This document shows positions 7,830-18,900 of a stretch of DNA of 64,000 bases, in pieces; the first letter of the stretch is position 1, and each line of letters opens with the position of its first letter. The translations under genes and the position numbers were made by a program. This stretch comes from Pyrrhosoma nymphula (Eukaryota > Arthropoda > Insecta > Odonata > Coenagrionidae), in assembly GCA_963573305.1 (NCBI GenBank), contig OY754331.1, positions 16,154,868-16,218,867 on the forward strand. The letters run 5' to 3'. The notes beneath the pieces are model-generated. The model ran no database searches, had not been told where the DNA came from, and saw nothing but the letters and a program-made list of their open reading frames with translations.

Positions 7830-8897
7830 ATGATGGAGTCGTCCAACGAAGATGTCATGCTTTCCTCCATCGGAATAGAATCTGTGGACGCAGTGTCGCA
7901 ACCTGAAGAAACCACTGAGGTGAAGCCGTGCAAGCCCTCGCCAAGGAAGCGGAAGAACGGAAATGCAGCGGAAAACCAAACGTGTAAACGAAAAAGGAAT
8001 CGAGGGGTGAAGAAGGTGAAAGAAGGAATACCACTCGATGAATCAGTCTGCATGCAGGAGTCCACCAGAGAACAAGTGCTTTCATCACCCGGAGTGTCTG
8101 TGATAAGCCGGGAGAAGAGAAGCAAAATTCCTAAGGAAATCTGTAAACAGAAAACAAATAAAGAGAAAAAACCTAACCGCTTACAACCCACAAAATCCTC
8201 AAGTAAGAAAAGAAATTCGTCCCACAGCACGACTTCATCTTCCACTAATAAAATCCATTCCACAATCTCCAACCAAATTTCTGCTTATCCCTCCCCTTTG
8301 GAAGATTTTAAAGTACTATACTGCCTTGGTGCTTCGCTGGGTGACAATAAAACACTTCGCATCGGTTTAGAGCTGCGATCTTCGACTGGAGAACGGGCCT
8401 TTGCGAGAATAACGCATGAATGGAGTGTAATCGATCTCTTTTCCAGCGACCTCCACCTGCTCAAACATAACGAACATCACATCAGTGATTATATGAATTA
8501 CGGTTTACCCAACCCGAACATCCCAAACGGAGTGGCCAATCCAAATTTTTCCGTGTCGTTCAAGAAGTATTGCGGCAATAATTACGTTGTCTTTTCTGTC
8601 CGGGACAGAAAAGTTATCTTTAACAAGGAACGATGGCAAGCTCTCGCAGCTATTCTAGAGAATGTCCAAATTGCAGTGGATTTAGTCAATCAAAATCAGA
8701 CGCAGTTGGAAGAATTCTTCCTATCCTTCGAACACGCAGCACGGAGATTAGGGATGGAAGAGATAAAAATCATATTCGGGGTGGAGCAGTCAGTCATCGC
8801 GACAACCTATTTCCCCCTAGATCCGCTGCATGTGGAAGGATGGGGAAAGTTATTATCGACTTCCAAGCGTGTTTACAAGGAAAAAACTTGTTTGTAA
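7830..8897 (+). CDS. Viral protein with basic disordered N-terminus and possible PC4-like ssDNA-binding domain
   Basis: A 355-residue protein. Residues 1-150 are polar, rich in Lys/Arg/Ser, with nuclear-signal-like runs (PSPRKRK near 37, CKRKRNRG near 52). Residues about 158-330 look globular. The stretch VSFKKY... then VRDRKVIFNKERWQALAAIL (about 242-275) has the order of the PC4/p15 ssDNA-binding fold: a basic strand pair, a turn, then a helix that starts x-x-x-W-x-x-L. That suggests a single-strand DNA-binding or transcription role, but it is inference. There are two Met codons in a row at the start (7830 and 7833). The 3' end overlaps the next gene by 58 bases. Confidence 0.55.
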   Translation: MMESSNEDVMLSSIGIESVDAVSQPEETTEVKPCKPSPRKRKNGNAAENQTCKRKRNRGVKKVKEGIPLDESVCMQESTREQVLSSPGVSVISREKRSKIPKEICKQKTNKEKKPNRLQPTKSSSKKRNSSHSTTSSSTNKIHSTISNQISAYPSPLEDFKVLYCLGASLGDNKTLRIGLELRSSTGERAFARITHEWSVIDLFSSDLHLLKHNEHHISDYMNYGLPNPNIPNGVANPNFSVSFKKYCGNNYVVFSVRDRKVIFNKERWQALAAILENVQIAVDLVNQNQTQLEEFFLSFEHAARRLGMEEIKIIFGVEQSVIATTYFPLDPLHVEGWGKLLSTSKRVYKEKTCL

Positions 8898-9403
8898 TAA
8901 GAGAATTGGCAATGGAAGATTTGGATTCTGGCCGACGAAAATCATGGGTCTTTCACATTCCTCCAATCGACATGAAAAGTTGGGAAAATAAGTGGCTTAT
9001 TGATCACCATCATGGAATCGACTACACAATGGGGAATATACCATACCATCAATTAAAAAACATTCTCACGAATGAAACGCGGACATATGATTTCATCTTT
9101 GTCAAAGGTCTAGAAAAATCTATTGTCATATCCACACTTATTAATCGCCCCGTCATAGAGCTCGAGACGTTTTTAAGCATCCCAAGTCTTAAAACGCTTC
9201 CTAAAGCAGACGAGATAGAGTGTGGCCTCGGTATCCATCACACGGAAAAATTTGCCTGTGCGGTGAAAAACTGTGGAAAACTACGGAGATGGATCCTGGA
9301 AAATGTTGGTGATGGAGAATTGGACCAACTGTTACAGACTGTGAAAATTCGTGTAGCGGCAGTGTCATACAAAAATTGTAAAAAAAAGCTAATATACACT
9401 TGA
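8840..9403 (+). CDS. Orphan arthropod-element protein, possible RNase H/DEDD-exonuclease-like fold
   Basis: A 187-residue protein. I chose the ATG at 8840 because similarity to what I recall of the family begins at IIDFQACLQGKNLFVIREL; the open frame reaches further up, but only as the other frame of the previous gene. Key pieces: DFQ (7-9), FVIRELAMEDLDSG (18-31), WLIDHHHGIDY (53-62), YDFIFVKGLEK (83-93), and C128...HH(133-134)...C140...C145. The order 'D-x-Q, then DFIFVKG, then a His/Cys helix' recalls DnaQ-type exonucleases with a changed first motif, so activity is uncertain. I recall similar proteins in many arthropod genomes, without a known function. The last gene of the rightward cluster. 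Confidence 0.55.
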   Translation: MGKVIIDFQACLQGKNLFVIRELAMEDLDSGRRKSWVFHIPPIDMKSWENKWLIDHHHGIDYTMGNIPYHQLKNILTNETRTYDFIFVKGLEKSIVISTLINRPVIELETFLSIPSLKTLPKADEIECGLGIHHTEKFACAVKNCGKLRRWILENVGDGELDQLLQTVKIRVAAVSYKNCKKKLIYT

Positions 9404-9420
9404 TTGTAATGAAATGGGGA

Positions 9421-9426
9421 AATAAA
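9421..9426 (+). terminator. Poly(A) signal AATAAA at end of the viral gene cluster
   Basis: AATAAA 18 bases after the last viral stop codon, followed by TTTGTGTCTG, a GT-rich element. It would end the plus-strand transcripts of the cluster. Confidence 0.5.
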
Positions 9427-9531
9427 ACTTTGTGTCTGAAATATTTTATACCCTTTCTTTATTTCTTACATCCCTTACCCAGCCAAAACAGAGTTGTGAG
9501 ATTCTTGAGAGGGGTCTCCGTCCGGGAGGAG

Positions 9532-9801
9532 CTTGGGTTGGGGGAGTGGCTTGGATTGGGGGAGGAGCTTGGATTGGGGGAGGGGCTTGGGTTGGGGGAG
9601 GGGTTTGGGTTGGGGGAGGGGCTTGGGTTGGGGGAGGGGCTTGGGTTGGGGGAGGGGTTTGGATTGGGGGCGGGGCTTGGGTTGGAGGAGGGGCTTGGGT
9701 TGGGGGAGGAGCTTGGGTTGGGGGAGGGGCTTGGGTTGGGGGAGGGGTTTGGATTGGGGGCGGGGCTTGGGTTGGGGGAGGGGCTTGGGTTGGGGGAGGA
9801 G
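9532..9801. repeat. 18-bp G-rich minisatellite, 15 copies
   Basis: Fifteen units of CTTGGGTTGGGGGAGGGG with point variants. TTTGGATTGGGGGCGGGG is units 8 and 13, a five-unit higher-order period. The plus strand has dense runs of three to five G and could form G-quadruplexes. The GGGGGAGGGGC and GGGGGCGGGGC steps match GC-box (Sp1/KLF) sites. Because 18 is a multiple of three, long open frames appear by chance in several frames; I do not call them genes. Confidence 0.9.
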
Positions 9802-9807
9802 CGAATG

Positions 9808-9950
9808 GCGCATGCGCAATCGATTCAAAATGGCGGATTTAACAAAATGGCGTCCTTATTGCGTCACAAGATGGTGGTCAGACCGGAAGTCACGTGACCA
9901 AGATGGCGGCGGTCACGTGGCCAAGATGGCGGCGACCGGAAGTGGCCCAG
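9808..9950. promoter_or_regulatory. Dense cluster of NRF1-, YY1-, ETS- and E-box-like sites
   Basis: In about 140 bases: GCGCATGCGC (NRF1-like, 9808), AAAATGGCGG and AAAATGGCGT (YY1-like, near 9827 and 9844), AAGATGG, ACCGGAAGT (ETS-like) followed at once by CACGTG, AAGATGGCGGC, a second CACGTG, a second AAGATGGCGGC, and a second ACCGGAAGT. The block is far richer in CpG than its surroundings. Together with the GC-box array it looks like a compact viral promoter or enhancer. The site names come from well-known consensus motifs; binding is inferred. Confidence 0.55.
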
Positions 9951-10111
9951 GATCCCCAAAACCCTACTACTTACTAGTCACCAGTGCGGTGAAAATAATA
10001 TGACCTCCTACATATTATGACGCACAATCTCCTCTTCCTCTCACAGATGATGCCGATGTGCCTCTCTTCGCAATTAAGTGACGAAATGCAGATCTTGTTG
10101 CTAATTCACGG

Positions 10112-10118
10112 TATAAAA
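10112..10118 (+). promoter_or_regulatory. TATA box TATAAAA, rightward
   Basis: A full TATAAAA about 160 bases downstream of the site cluster. It would fire to the right, but no coding region follows, which fits a deletion of the genes it once served. Confidence 0.3.
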
Positions 10119-10119
10119 A

Positions 10120-11300
10120 CCGTTGCAGATTGTTGTTAATTGATTCCGTTGGGAGCAAATTTTTTCTTTATCCGAGAGATGATTATTCCAGAATGACGAA
10201 AATCACTGATTTTTATTAACTCCAATTTTATTATCAAATTATGAAGGCTAGCAGGTGCCTTTTTTATCTAAATTGTTCAAAGGTTGCTTGTAATATTTTC
10301 ACTAACTGTTAAGGAATGAAATAAAAATTAACCAGCGTCTAACTAATCAACAGGCAACTATCCAGGTGTTATTCTCGAGCCCCGCGGGTAAGGAAGAAAT
10401 GGCTATGAAAAAGTTCTCAGTTGATATGCTACTAACTGATTTTTTATAATAATTGTGAGGACCTGAATTTCGCTATTTGACTTGAAAAATAGCCCAACTG
10501 GAAGTGTATTGATTTTCCGTTAGTAAATCTCAGTAGTTCTTTAAGTGCTCAATTCGTCGTCAACTTTTTTCTTAAACATTGCTTTATCAATCCATGTGCA
10601 TGAAAAGTTTAGGACTTGGTTCAAATTTCATAAGGAAGGTTAGGGGATTCTTGATTGTTATTATTTTCATATCTACTAGAGGCTCTTCGCCAATTAATAA
10701 AAAAAATTTCAGTTATATCAGTTCAGTTCAGTTTCAATATCGCATAAAAATTAATAAATTTATGTTATCCTTACGATATGGTCACCGAATGTAATTAATA
10801 GTTTATGCGGTTATCAGTCGATTGTACGTTAGACGATTTTTATTCATCGCATGGTGTAATTGTAAGCGTTTTATATTGAACACTGGGCTGCGATACCAAC
10901 TATGCTCAGGAATATTATGTAAATTTGTTATTCTTTTCCAATCCTTGAAAGCTCGATTTATGATTGATCATGGACTCTTTTTCTGATTATTTTTAACTTT
11001 AATCTATTTTTAAGAAAACGGAAAGTTTGGGACCTGTGAAACTAGTACGTAAATGCCAAAAAATTGAAGTTGTAATGCCTTCGAGATTAATCACTATGAT
11101 TTACCTGTTCCAGAAAACAAGCCCATATATCTAAGCTAACCCAGTCGAGACAAATGTTACGCAAGCTCTTTAGAATATTTTGATTCCTTTTGGAGTTCGT
11201 ATTACATACATTACAGAATTTGAATGCATATTCCGGAATCTTTGATGAAAACGTGGTATTTATATTTATTGGATTAACCAATAAAGATAAATATAATATT
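10120..11300. other. Non-coding, right viral boundary somewhere near its start
   Basis: No credible gene. The 114-base terminal repeat of the palindrome does not recur here, so the exact right end of the viral insert cannot be fixed by eye. Confidence 0.5.
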
Positions 11301-11301
11301 T

Positions 11302-11381
11302 GTTGGCTTAAATATTTCCAAGGATATTCTGTCAAATGACCCGCAGTACTAATGACTTATCTTTTCAAATATTATGGCTAG
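11302..11381. repeat. Short deletion copy of an interspersed element
   Basis: GTTGGCTTAAATATTTCC... joins, within 8 bases, to GCAGTACTAATGACTTATC...ATTATGGCTAG. The same two ends occur 11931-11964 and 12741-12783, where about 780 bases separate them. This copy looks like an internally deleted version. Confidence 0.6.
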
Positions 11382-11930
11382 TAATTAAATAATTTTCTGA
11401 GAAGTCATTTTACTGCCCATTAGCAAGAAAACTATATAATAATGATTTAAGGCAGTAATTTTAAACGCTGAAGGCGTGGGATCTAGAAAACCGAATGTAA
11501 TTCGAATAAACCGAATTACGTCAGGGGCATATGAATGATGCATTCGACTTAGGATTAGGCTGAAGTTGAAAGGGGTTAGATAAAAACTAAGCAGTTGAAA
11601 GACCTAGAACCAAAGTGTAACACTGGTAGGAGTGGGCTCCATGGGGAATACAAAAACACTTTCCAAGACATAATAGGACACCCATGAAAAGGATTGAGGG
11701 CCTGAGGCCTAATTCAGTAAGGACTGGACGCAGTGGAACCTCGGAAAATCCGTGGGTGTGACGTTTAAACCCCCGAAAAATCTCAACTATTGAATCCTAT
11801 TTGAAATTTTCGTTGCTGTTACGTCAAAATGTCGTCACTATCGAGAATCGGAATTTACGAGGCCATACAGAATAGCCCCCTGATCTTCACTAGAGAGACA
11901 ACGATTTAACCAGTTTATTCAACGCGTATG

Positions 11931-12783
11931 TTGGCTGAAATATTTCCAAGGATATTCCGTCGAATACCTTCGATTTCTTAGGTATGTATAGCAGTCATGA
12001 ATATACATATGCATCTTAAACTTGCCTCCAGTGGGTGTTGCCAAACATTCCGCATGCACCGAAAATTCAGGACCAAGCAGACTGTAGCGCCGCCACTCTA
12101 GAGAAGGTGGTTCTAATAAGGAAAGGCCGTGATTCAAATGGAGTCACTGGAAATAAAGGTACCGGAATAGGCCTCCCTATTAACACCGGCCATTTTTGAA
12201 ACACACACAAGCAAACCATGCCGAAGGAAAGACCGTGTATCAAATGGAGATGCTGGAAATACAGGTACCGGAATAGGCCTCCCTATTAACACCGGGCATT
12301 TTTGAAACACACACAAGCAAACCATGCCGAAGGAAAGACCGTGTATCAAATGGAGATGCTGGAAATACAGGTACCGGAATAGGCCTCCCTATTAACACCG
12401 GGCATTTTTGAAACACACACAAGCAAACCATGCCGAAGGAAAGACCGTGTATCAAATGGAGATGCTGGAAATACAGGTACCGGAATAGGCCTCCCTATTA
12501 ACACCGGGCATTTTTGAAACACACACAAGCAAACCATGTCGAAGAAAAGACCGTGTATCAAATGGAAATACTGGAAATAAAGGTACCGGAATTGGCCTCT
12601 TTATTAACACCGGGCATTTTTGACACAAAGAAGCGGAACCATGCCAACTGTAGCGCGACCTATCTTTTGCGGAAAGCTAGGCAACACTGCTGCCCGTACA
12701 GTGGTGCCAAAGATTTAGATCCTTATGTATATATATTCATGCCAGCAGTACTACTGACTTTTCTTTTCAAATATCTTGGCTAG
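11931..12783. mobile_element. Non-autonomous element with internal 106-bp tandem array
   Basis: Bounded by the two end sequences that are adjacent in the 11302-11381 copy. The interior holds the 106-bp repeats (12131-12653). There is no coding capacity. The class is unclear: non-autonomous Helitron-like elements often carry internal tandem repeats, but the diagnostic ends were not identified. Confidence 0.4.
12131..12653. repeat. 106-bp tandem repeat, about five copies
   Basis: Copies start near 12131, 12237, 12343, 12449 and 12555. The middle copies are nearly identical (GGTACCGGAATAGGCCTCCC core); the first and last diverge. Short minus-strand open frames repeat with the same period and are by-products. 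Confidence 0.9.
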
Positions 12784-15700
12784 ATTCTTCAGTGGGATAC
12801 GCCAAAGTATATCCGAGGGCCAGTCCAATCTTTTTCTTCTTCCCGCGAGTGAGTAGGTATCCTTCTCTCACCTCTCCCCCGTTCTCTTCTTAATTTTTTC
12901 CACTCCCTTTTGGCCGCGTCTCCTTTGCCGGGTGGATCTTTATTCATCTTTCGGATCCATTTAATCAAAGCCCTCCCACGTCCCCCCCCCTTCCTTCATC
13001 CTCCTCCTCCTACCTCTCTCCCTCCCTCCCCTTCTCCTCCCCCTCCCTCCCGCACCTCTACGCTTTTATATCTCTCGCCTCTTCCGACCGTCTTCTCTTC
13101 ATCTTCGCATTCTTCTTTCTTCCACCCTTAAATCACCCTCACGTCGAATATAAAGCTTTGAAACCATTTGAGCGTTTAAGGGTTAGGCACGTACCACTCG
13201 CATGCCACCGAAAAATAAGTGCCTCAAATCTTTGATGCTTGAAAACTCTACTTGTCGTCGCTAAAATTAGAATCGGGGATCCTTAAATGATAAATACAAT
13301 AATTACAATGAGATTTATGTCGGGGTTATGTTTCTCTCGCCCCTCTTCCTTGGTTAACGACTCCTATATGTGAGTTAAATATGAGAAGGAGTTGCTGATC
13401 CGTAAAAATCCACTTTTTCGGCTATCAGAGTGTTTTTCTTAGTCTGTCTATATTTGGGGATGTTTTATGTAAATCCCAAGCCAAGATTTCAATTTTTTTT
13501 CTTCTCGTTGAATTTCAACGGACACATTATCCTAGTTCTTCCCATATCAGTAGTACTTCCCATAACGCGTAATTTGACATTTATCTTAATCGAATTTGAT
13601 GCCTGATATGTTCAACTTATTATAAAAATGAGGTCGAATGGCTTTGTTGGATGGTGCTTAGTCTATAAAAAATTAAGTTGCAAATAAACATTCGTACATT
13701 AAGTGATTAATTACGATCACTCCATGTACGACTCCCTTTTGACCTCCCGACTTTTGCGTGGTCGAGAAGCCACTACCCTTTTATTGCCTATTTTCACATT
13801 GCATTTTTACATTATTTAGCATTCTATAATACTGTAGTTCAGAAGAATATTGCATGGGGTGCCTTAAGATTCCAAACAAATTGAAGCGATTTCTTTGGTA
13901 GTGTTGGAGAGTAGTTTTGAAAAAAATGGGAAAGTAATGATATAATCAATATTTCAAAACTAAAACGGGGAAGAGAATACACTTTAATATAGAGCTAGAT
14001 CAGTTGGCAATTTTTCCTAACATTTTTTACTGGGATTTTTAAGAAGAAATGAAGATGCATTACGTAATAATGGTAGCATTAATTGAAAAAAATGGTACAC
14101 CATCGATTTTAGGTATTAAAGAAATAGATGATAAGAATTATGGATAAGCTTCATAAGATCTAAGTTTTTCGTAGCCCTATTTCATTTGTTAGTTTTGCTT
14201 GACATCTTAGTACACATTTTATGTCATTCAAAATGATAGTTTTTTCCTCCATTTCACTCAAAAAATTATTATTACGATGGCTTTAATCAGTATTCAGAAT
14301 CAGAGCTTATATTGCAATTTTATAGGAATAAACCGTCATAAAATATTTTTTATCTCTATACTGGATAATGTCTATGTTACTGTTATGTTGGTTTCACAGC
14401 TACACATTCAGTTTTCGGTATTGCTGAAATTTTAAATATCAAGTTGGAATCCGTAGAGTTATACGTTGAATAAAGTATTTCCAACTGATAAAAACTAGAT
14501 AGGGGAACAACGTCCTTCTAAGGAAATCTGGTAACTCGTCTTTAATTAGTTGCCATATTTCGACGTAAATGAAGACAGTGATAAATACAGCGTTATGAAA
14601 AATGCAGTTACTTGCATGTTTTTAATGCATTGATATATGTATATGGCTCTGGTTTAAAGAACTTGTCTCCAATGGAGAGCTTGTTTGCTTCAAAAGAAAA
14701 AGGCAATAATTGAGAGAGAAACGGTGATTGAGAGAAGTGAAAAATCGTGTTTTCATAAAATCGGTTAACGCTCATTTTAAAATTATCATTCACACACTTT
14801 GCGCAAAGTCTAACAGTTAATCGCAAGTTTTACAGGAATAGGGTGGTTTCCTATTTTTTTTTTATTGCCTAGATCTGAAGTTTATAACCCCTGGAGTACG
14901 TGTTTGAAGCCGTTCGATTTTTAAATGGCGTTAAGTATTTTTCCTTATTAATTAAAAAGTGAAAAAATTCAACGGCGAGAAAACGCGACGGCAAACTATT
15001 GCATGCTGGTTAATCCTACGTGTGACGTCACAGGTACGTACGCAACTACCGCAATCTGCCGCTAGGTGGTTCGCCGCCGCTGCTTATCTGCAGACGACGT
15101 CCGCCGAGAAAGCTTTAGTAATAATAATAAATTTATTGACGGGAAAAAAACTATTTGCAAATGTAAACTTGGTGTAAAATGGAAATGAGCTTTATTTATT
15201 AATTTAGCTGCTCTAGTCGCATAGAGAAACCTCATCAAAATAATGAAACATTTATGGTTACGGTATGGGGAATGAAAATCGTATAGTATAATATATTCTC
15301 AAATTAATGGTGCTAGCTCCTATTTTTTAGGTAAAGTTAGTATGAAAAGCATGAAATAAACCATTTTGTTCGTATTCATTTCGAAATATTTCCCGCAAGC
15401 AAGCACGAAATCGTCACTTAATAACTATACGGAGAGCAGGTGCTGCGCCGCAGCTATGATACGATTACACATTAATTTAATTCATCCACTTTGTCGAGGT
15501 GTCATTGCCAGAACATGAAATTAGCAAAAAAGGCTTACCATCAATAGCATAATGATTGGCAAAATCTTGAAGCAAACTATGTATGAGCAAATACTAAAAC
15601 AACTAAAATGCGTTGACCACCCCTCGCCGTGATCACAGACCATTGATGGGAACTCGTGATTCACTGCATCAGCTGATCAGCTTCATATTCTCCAGGAGTA
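12784..15700. other. Non-coding, with a CT-rich tract
   Basis: A strongly pyrimidine-rich stretch at about 12830-13130 (TCC/CTCC runs), then AT-rich DNA. Near 15120 there is a short (TAA)n run followed by AATTTATTGACGGG, the kind of tail left by a non-LTR element. No gene seen. Confidence 0.5.
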
Positions 15701-15708
15701 CCAGTAAC

Positions 15709-15855
15709 ATGCCTCCGAGGACATTGCTTTATAAAAATTGTTTTGTGCCGCAGTGTCACACAACAACATTTAGTGATAGCAAGAAAGCTTACGTCGCGGT
15801 TCCACTAATCGAGAAGAGGAGAATTTTGTGGTTAAAAGCTGTCAGAAGAGAGTAG
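15709..15855 (+). pseudogene. THAP-domain remnant (transposase-type)
   Basis: From the Met at 15709 the reading gives MPPRTLLYKNCFVPQCHTT, then a spaced VAVPLIEKRRILWLKAVRRE and a stop. This is the first half of a THAP zinc-binding domain: C-x2-4-C near the N-terminus, then 'P...RR..W..A.RR'. The second C-x2-H pair does not follow in frame. THAP domains occur in P-element-like transposases and in many domesticated host proteins. The early stop points to a degraded transposon copy. Confidence 0.55.
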
Positions 15856-15929
15856 TACCTTGCTTTACTCCTCTGATTTCACCTGCACTAAACCGAACAT
15901 CTTCTCTAAAGAACTCCACCACCATGGCC

Positions 15930-18900
15930 ACATCCACTTACGGTAGATTGTCCGTACAAAACCAGTTTGTAAAGCCATTGAACTTCTTCTCATGAAACAT
16001 TGTGGCTTTGTATATCAGCAAAAGGAACTGATGATGAAAGGTAACTAATGAAATATGCAAGGTATGAATGATAGGAATGGTAAATGAAAGGAATAGAAGA
16101 TGAGATAAAGGAAATGTTTGTCAAAACGAAAGTGATCAAAACGTAAACATCTAGGCCGGAACACCACAGAACGCGAAGTTACAGGTACGCAGTTTCGTTA
16201 TTCATTTCACTGCGCATGCGACGCTTGCCGCGAAGAACTCCTTCGCGGTAGCTCTGTACTAGCAGGTAGCGTAGGAGCCTAGAAAACTTCTTTTAATGGC
16301 ATGCTCAACGGAGGAGACTTTCCGAAATTTGAGCATTTTAATCGACGTATATTAATACATGTTCACCAGATTTTAGGGACTCTGAAATACTATAGTAAGT
16401 ACAGTCGATGACAATTCCATATACCTCGCAATGTTGACTATCTACCTGTTACGTCATCATAAGAGCTGCCGCTGTTCCGCCATTTCCGAGCCTTTTCAAA
16501 TGAACTTAAAATTAACATTCAATTTACTTGTAAACTAAGACTTTTTAATCCAAATAATTTGCGTGTAATGAATACGTTTATGCTGGGGCACCTGTCGCAA
16601 TAAATGAATTCTGTTTTCTTTGATGAAGGAAACTACCCTATTGGAAGGACAAAAAGAATAACTGAAGTAAATTGCTCACCAGCAAACAGAAGGGAGACAC
16701 TAATGGAAGAACTTATCCGTAAATAAATTAAAAATTCGTATTCCATAGCATGCATCATTTTATTTGATTTTACGAAGAAATTAATGTCGTTGTATAACAC
16801 ACACAGCCTGGAATATAAGATTATGAAACACAAGTGGACATCAAGTTTTGATGGAGTTTGATTGGAATAAAGTAGACATATGCTGCCGAACCATAACCCA
16901 AAACAAATGAATGGGAATGGAACAGTATGGTTCATGCACTTTAATATACATTGAGTTTTCCAAACATTACTGAACGTAAGGAGTTGTAACTACAATACGC
17001 AGAAAAAATATGAATAAAATCATCACATATTATTATAGCTCTGAAAGAATGGTATCCGTTAAGCTTGCCACAAACTCCTATACAAAAAAATCTGTTATGG
17101 AACATTTTGTCCAAACATCATGTATTTGAATGTCCCGATCAAACCGCTGATGAAGTACAATTCTGGCATTGCTTAGGGAAAGTTAGGCATTTTATGAAAA
17201 ATTTGGGAAAGTTAGGTACTCTATGACAAAAATATTTAAAGGCGAAAAATTACCGAGCAGTGAGGCTCACTATGGCTATCATGAACGTTAAGCTACCAAC
17301 GCACTTGCAGAAACATTAGACAAGTAGGCAATTCGTACTATTTTGTGCGTATTTCATTTGTGAGTACTACAAACGTCTGAAAACAAACTGTGAGCAACTT
17401 CGCACTGAATGCTCAATGATACGTATTAATTCCTTTTCCAAATGTTAGGCGTGTACAATTAATTTACTTTTCCACCAATCATTCGGTACATCCCTCAATC
17501 TTTACTCTCTTTGTAACTGTCAAGAAGTCCTTTGGCTCTCGATGAATTGTATCCAAGAGTTTCAAATAAGCTACCAGCAGGACTTCTATCCCACCATTGA
17601 AGATATTTGTGTTTTTTTGTACCAGAGATGGCCACGGTGATCATCACAGAACTGATGTTCTTTTTCGGATTATGTATGAGCTTGGGCGCAATTACATTTT
17701 TTTAAATCGTACAAAAACTGTATTATTAATTTTTTTTTAATTTTTACAAACTCTGTTCGCCAAAAGCCGCAGGTACTTTCTCCTAAGTCGTTCATATTTT
17801 ACCCTCATGGGTGGATCGTAGTTCATACGCGATGAATTTATATTTATGAGACTCCGTGTAGTCAAATACCTAAGTAAACCACTAATTACGCCATACGCAT
17901 TTTTTATAGTGTATTATAAGGAATCACTATAATTAATTGAATTAAAAAATGTTTTTAATGGTAAACGTCGACTAAGTCGCAGACATTCTGCTTTGACTCT
18001 TCCATATCTTGCACCCGGTCATTCCAAAACATTTTAGTTTAGCACTGGGTTAATAATTCGATTTAAATTTTTAATACATTACCAGCAGTAATATGATTGC
18101 ATACACGCTTTTCTACTCCAGTTCAGTGCAACTGTATACAAAATCGATTTAGCAATAAGCTTCTGTTTTTTAAACATCCTTTGTCCGTATGCAGACGATA
18201 ACAAGTACCAATTAAAATGAAGTATTCTTAATTATTCCCTGGTAATATTTAAGGAAGAATTATGTATTTAAATTATATAGGTATTGCTGGTTCGTGTTCG
18301 TAGCCTTGAAGATGAAAGCAATGACATTCTGAAACGCCGGCAAGGTTTATGACCTACCCAAGATTAATTTTTCTTGTTGAATATCCGAGGTTGGCATGCA
18401 TTATATTAGATTAAAATTTTAAAGTTCAATAAAAGAGAAACAACTAAATAAAAAATAGATTAATGAGAGAAAGCAAAAAAGGTAATGCCAGGTCAGGGAT
18501 TTTGAAACACGCGCTATTATATCCGAAAACAATTGCTGTCTTCCAACGAAAACTTCAGGGAATTCTTTGAGACGGAATACCTCAACCGTGGTAACTGGAA
18601 AAGGAGGTTGTTTGCCCAACCGAAGACGATTCGCTAACAAAGACCATTCTTGTGCCTTCCCCCGTTCTGCTTTTGCGATGACAAAGGCCCAGGCAACTTG
18701 GGATAGCTCACTTCTCCTCTGGTGATGATGACACTCGATGGCTTTGGAGGCGAGAGCCAATGGAATAAGGAAGCAGTAGGGGAAATCTTCCTTAGCGCAA
18801 ACAAACTTTAAAAAGCACGATGCAAGGGTTCGTGATCTACGCAGTTATAGCCCAATAGTGCATAATGAACTCTTGGTATAAGATTCTGCTCGTATAAGAA

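Noticed and set aside
8633..8839. Upstream extension of the orphan exonuclease-like gene
   Set aside because: The recognisable protein starts at the ATG at 8840; upstream codons are only the alternate frame of the preceding gene.
9400..10003. Long overlapping frames coding Gly-Leu-Trp or Pro-Lys-Gln repeats
   Set aside because: They are the translation of the 18-bp minisatellite, open in several frames because 18 is divisible by three; no start context or other support.
12134..12561. Repeated 71-residue minus-strand proteins
   Set aside because: They recur with the 106-bp satellite period and are by-products of the repeat.
18419..18760. 113-codon minus-strand gene
   Set aside because: No recognisable domain, and no promoter or poly(A) context.
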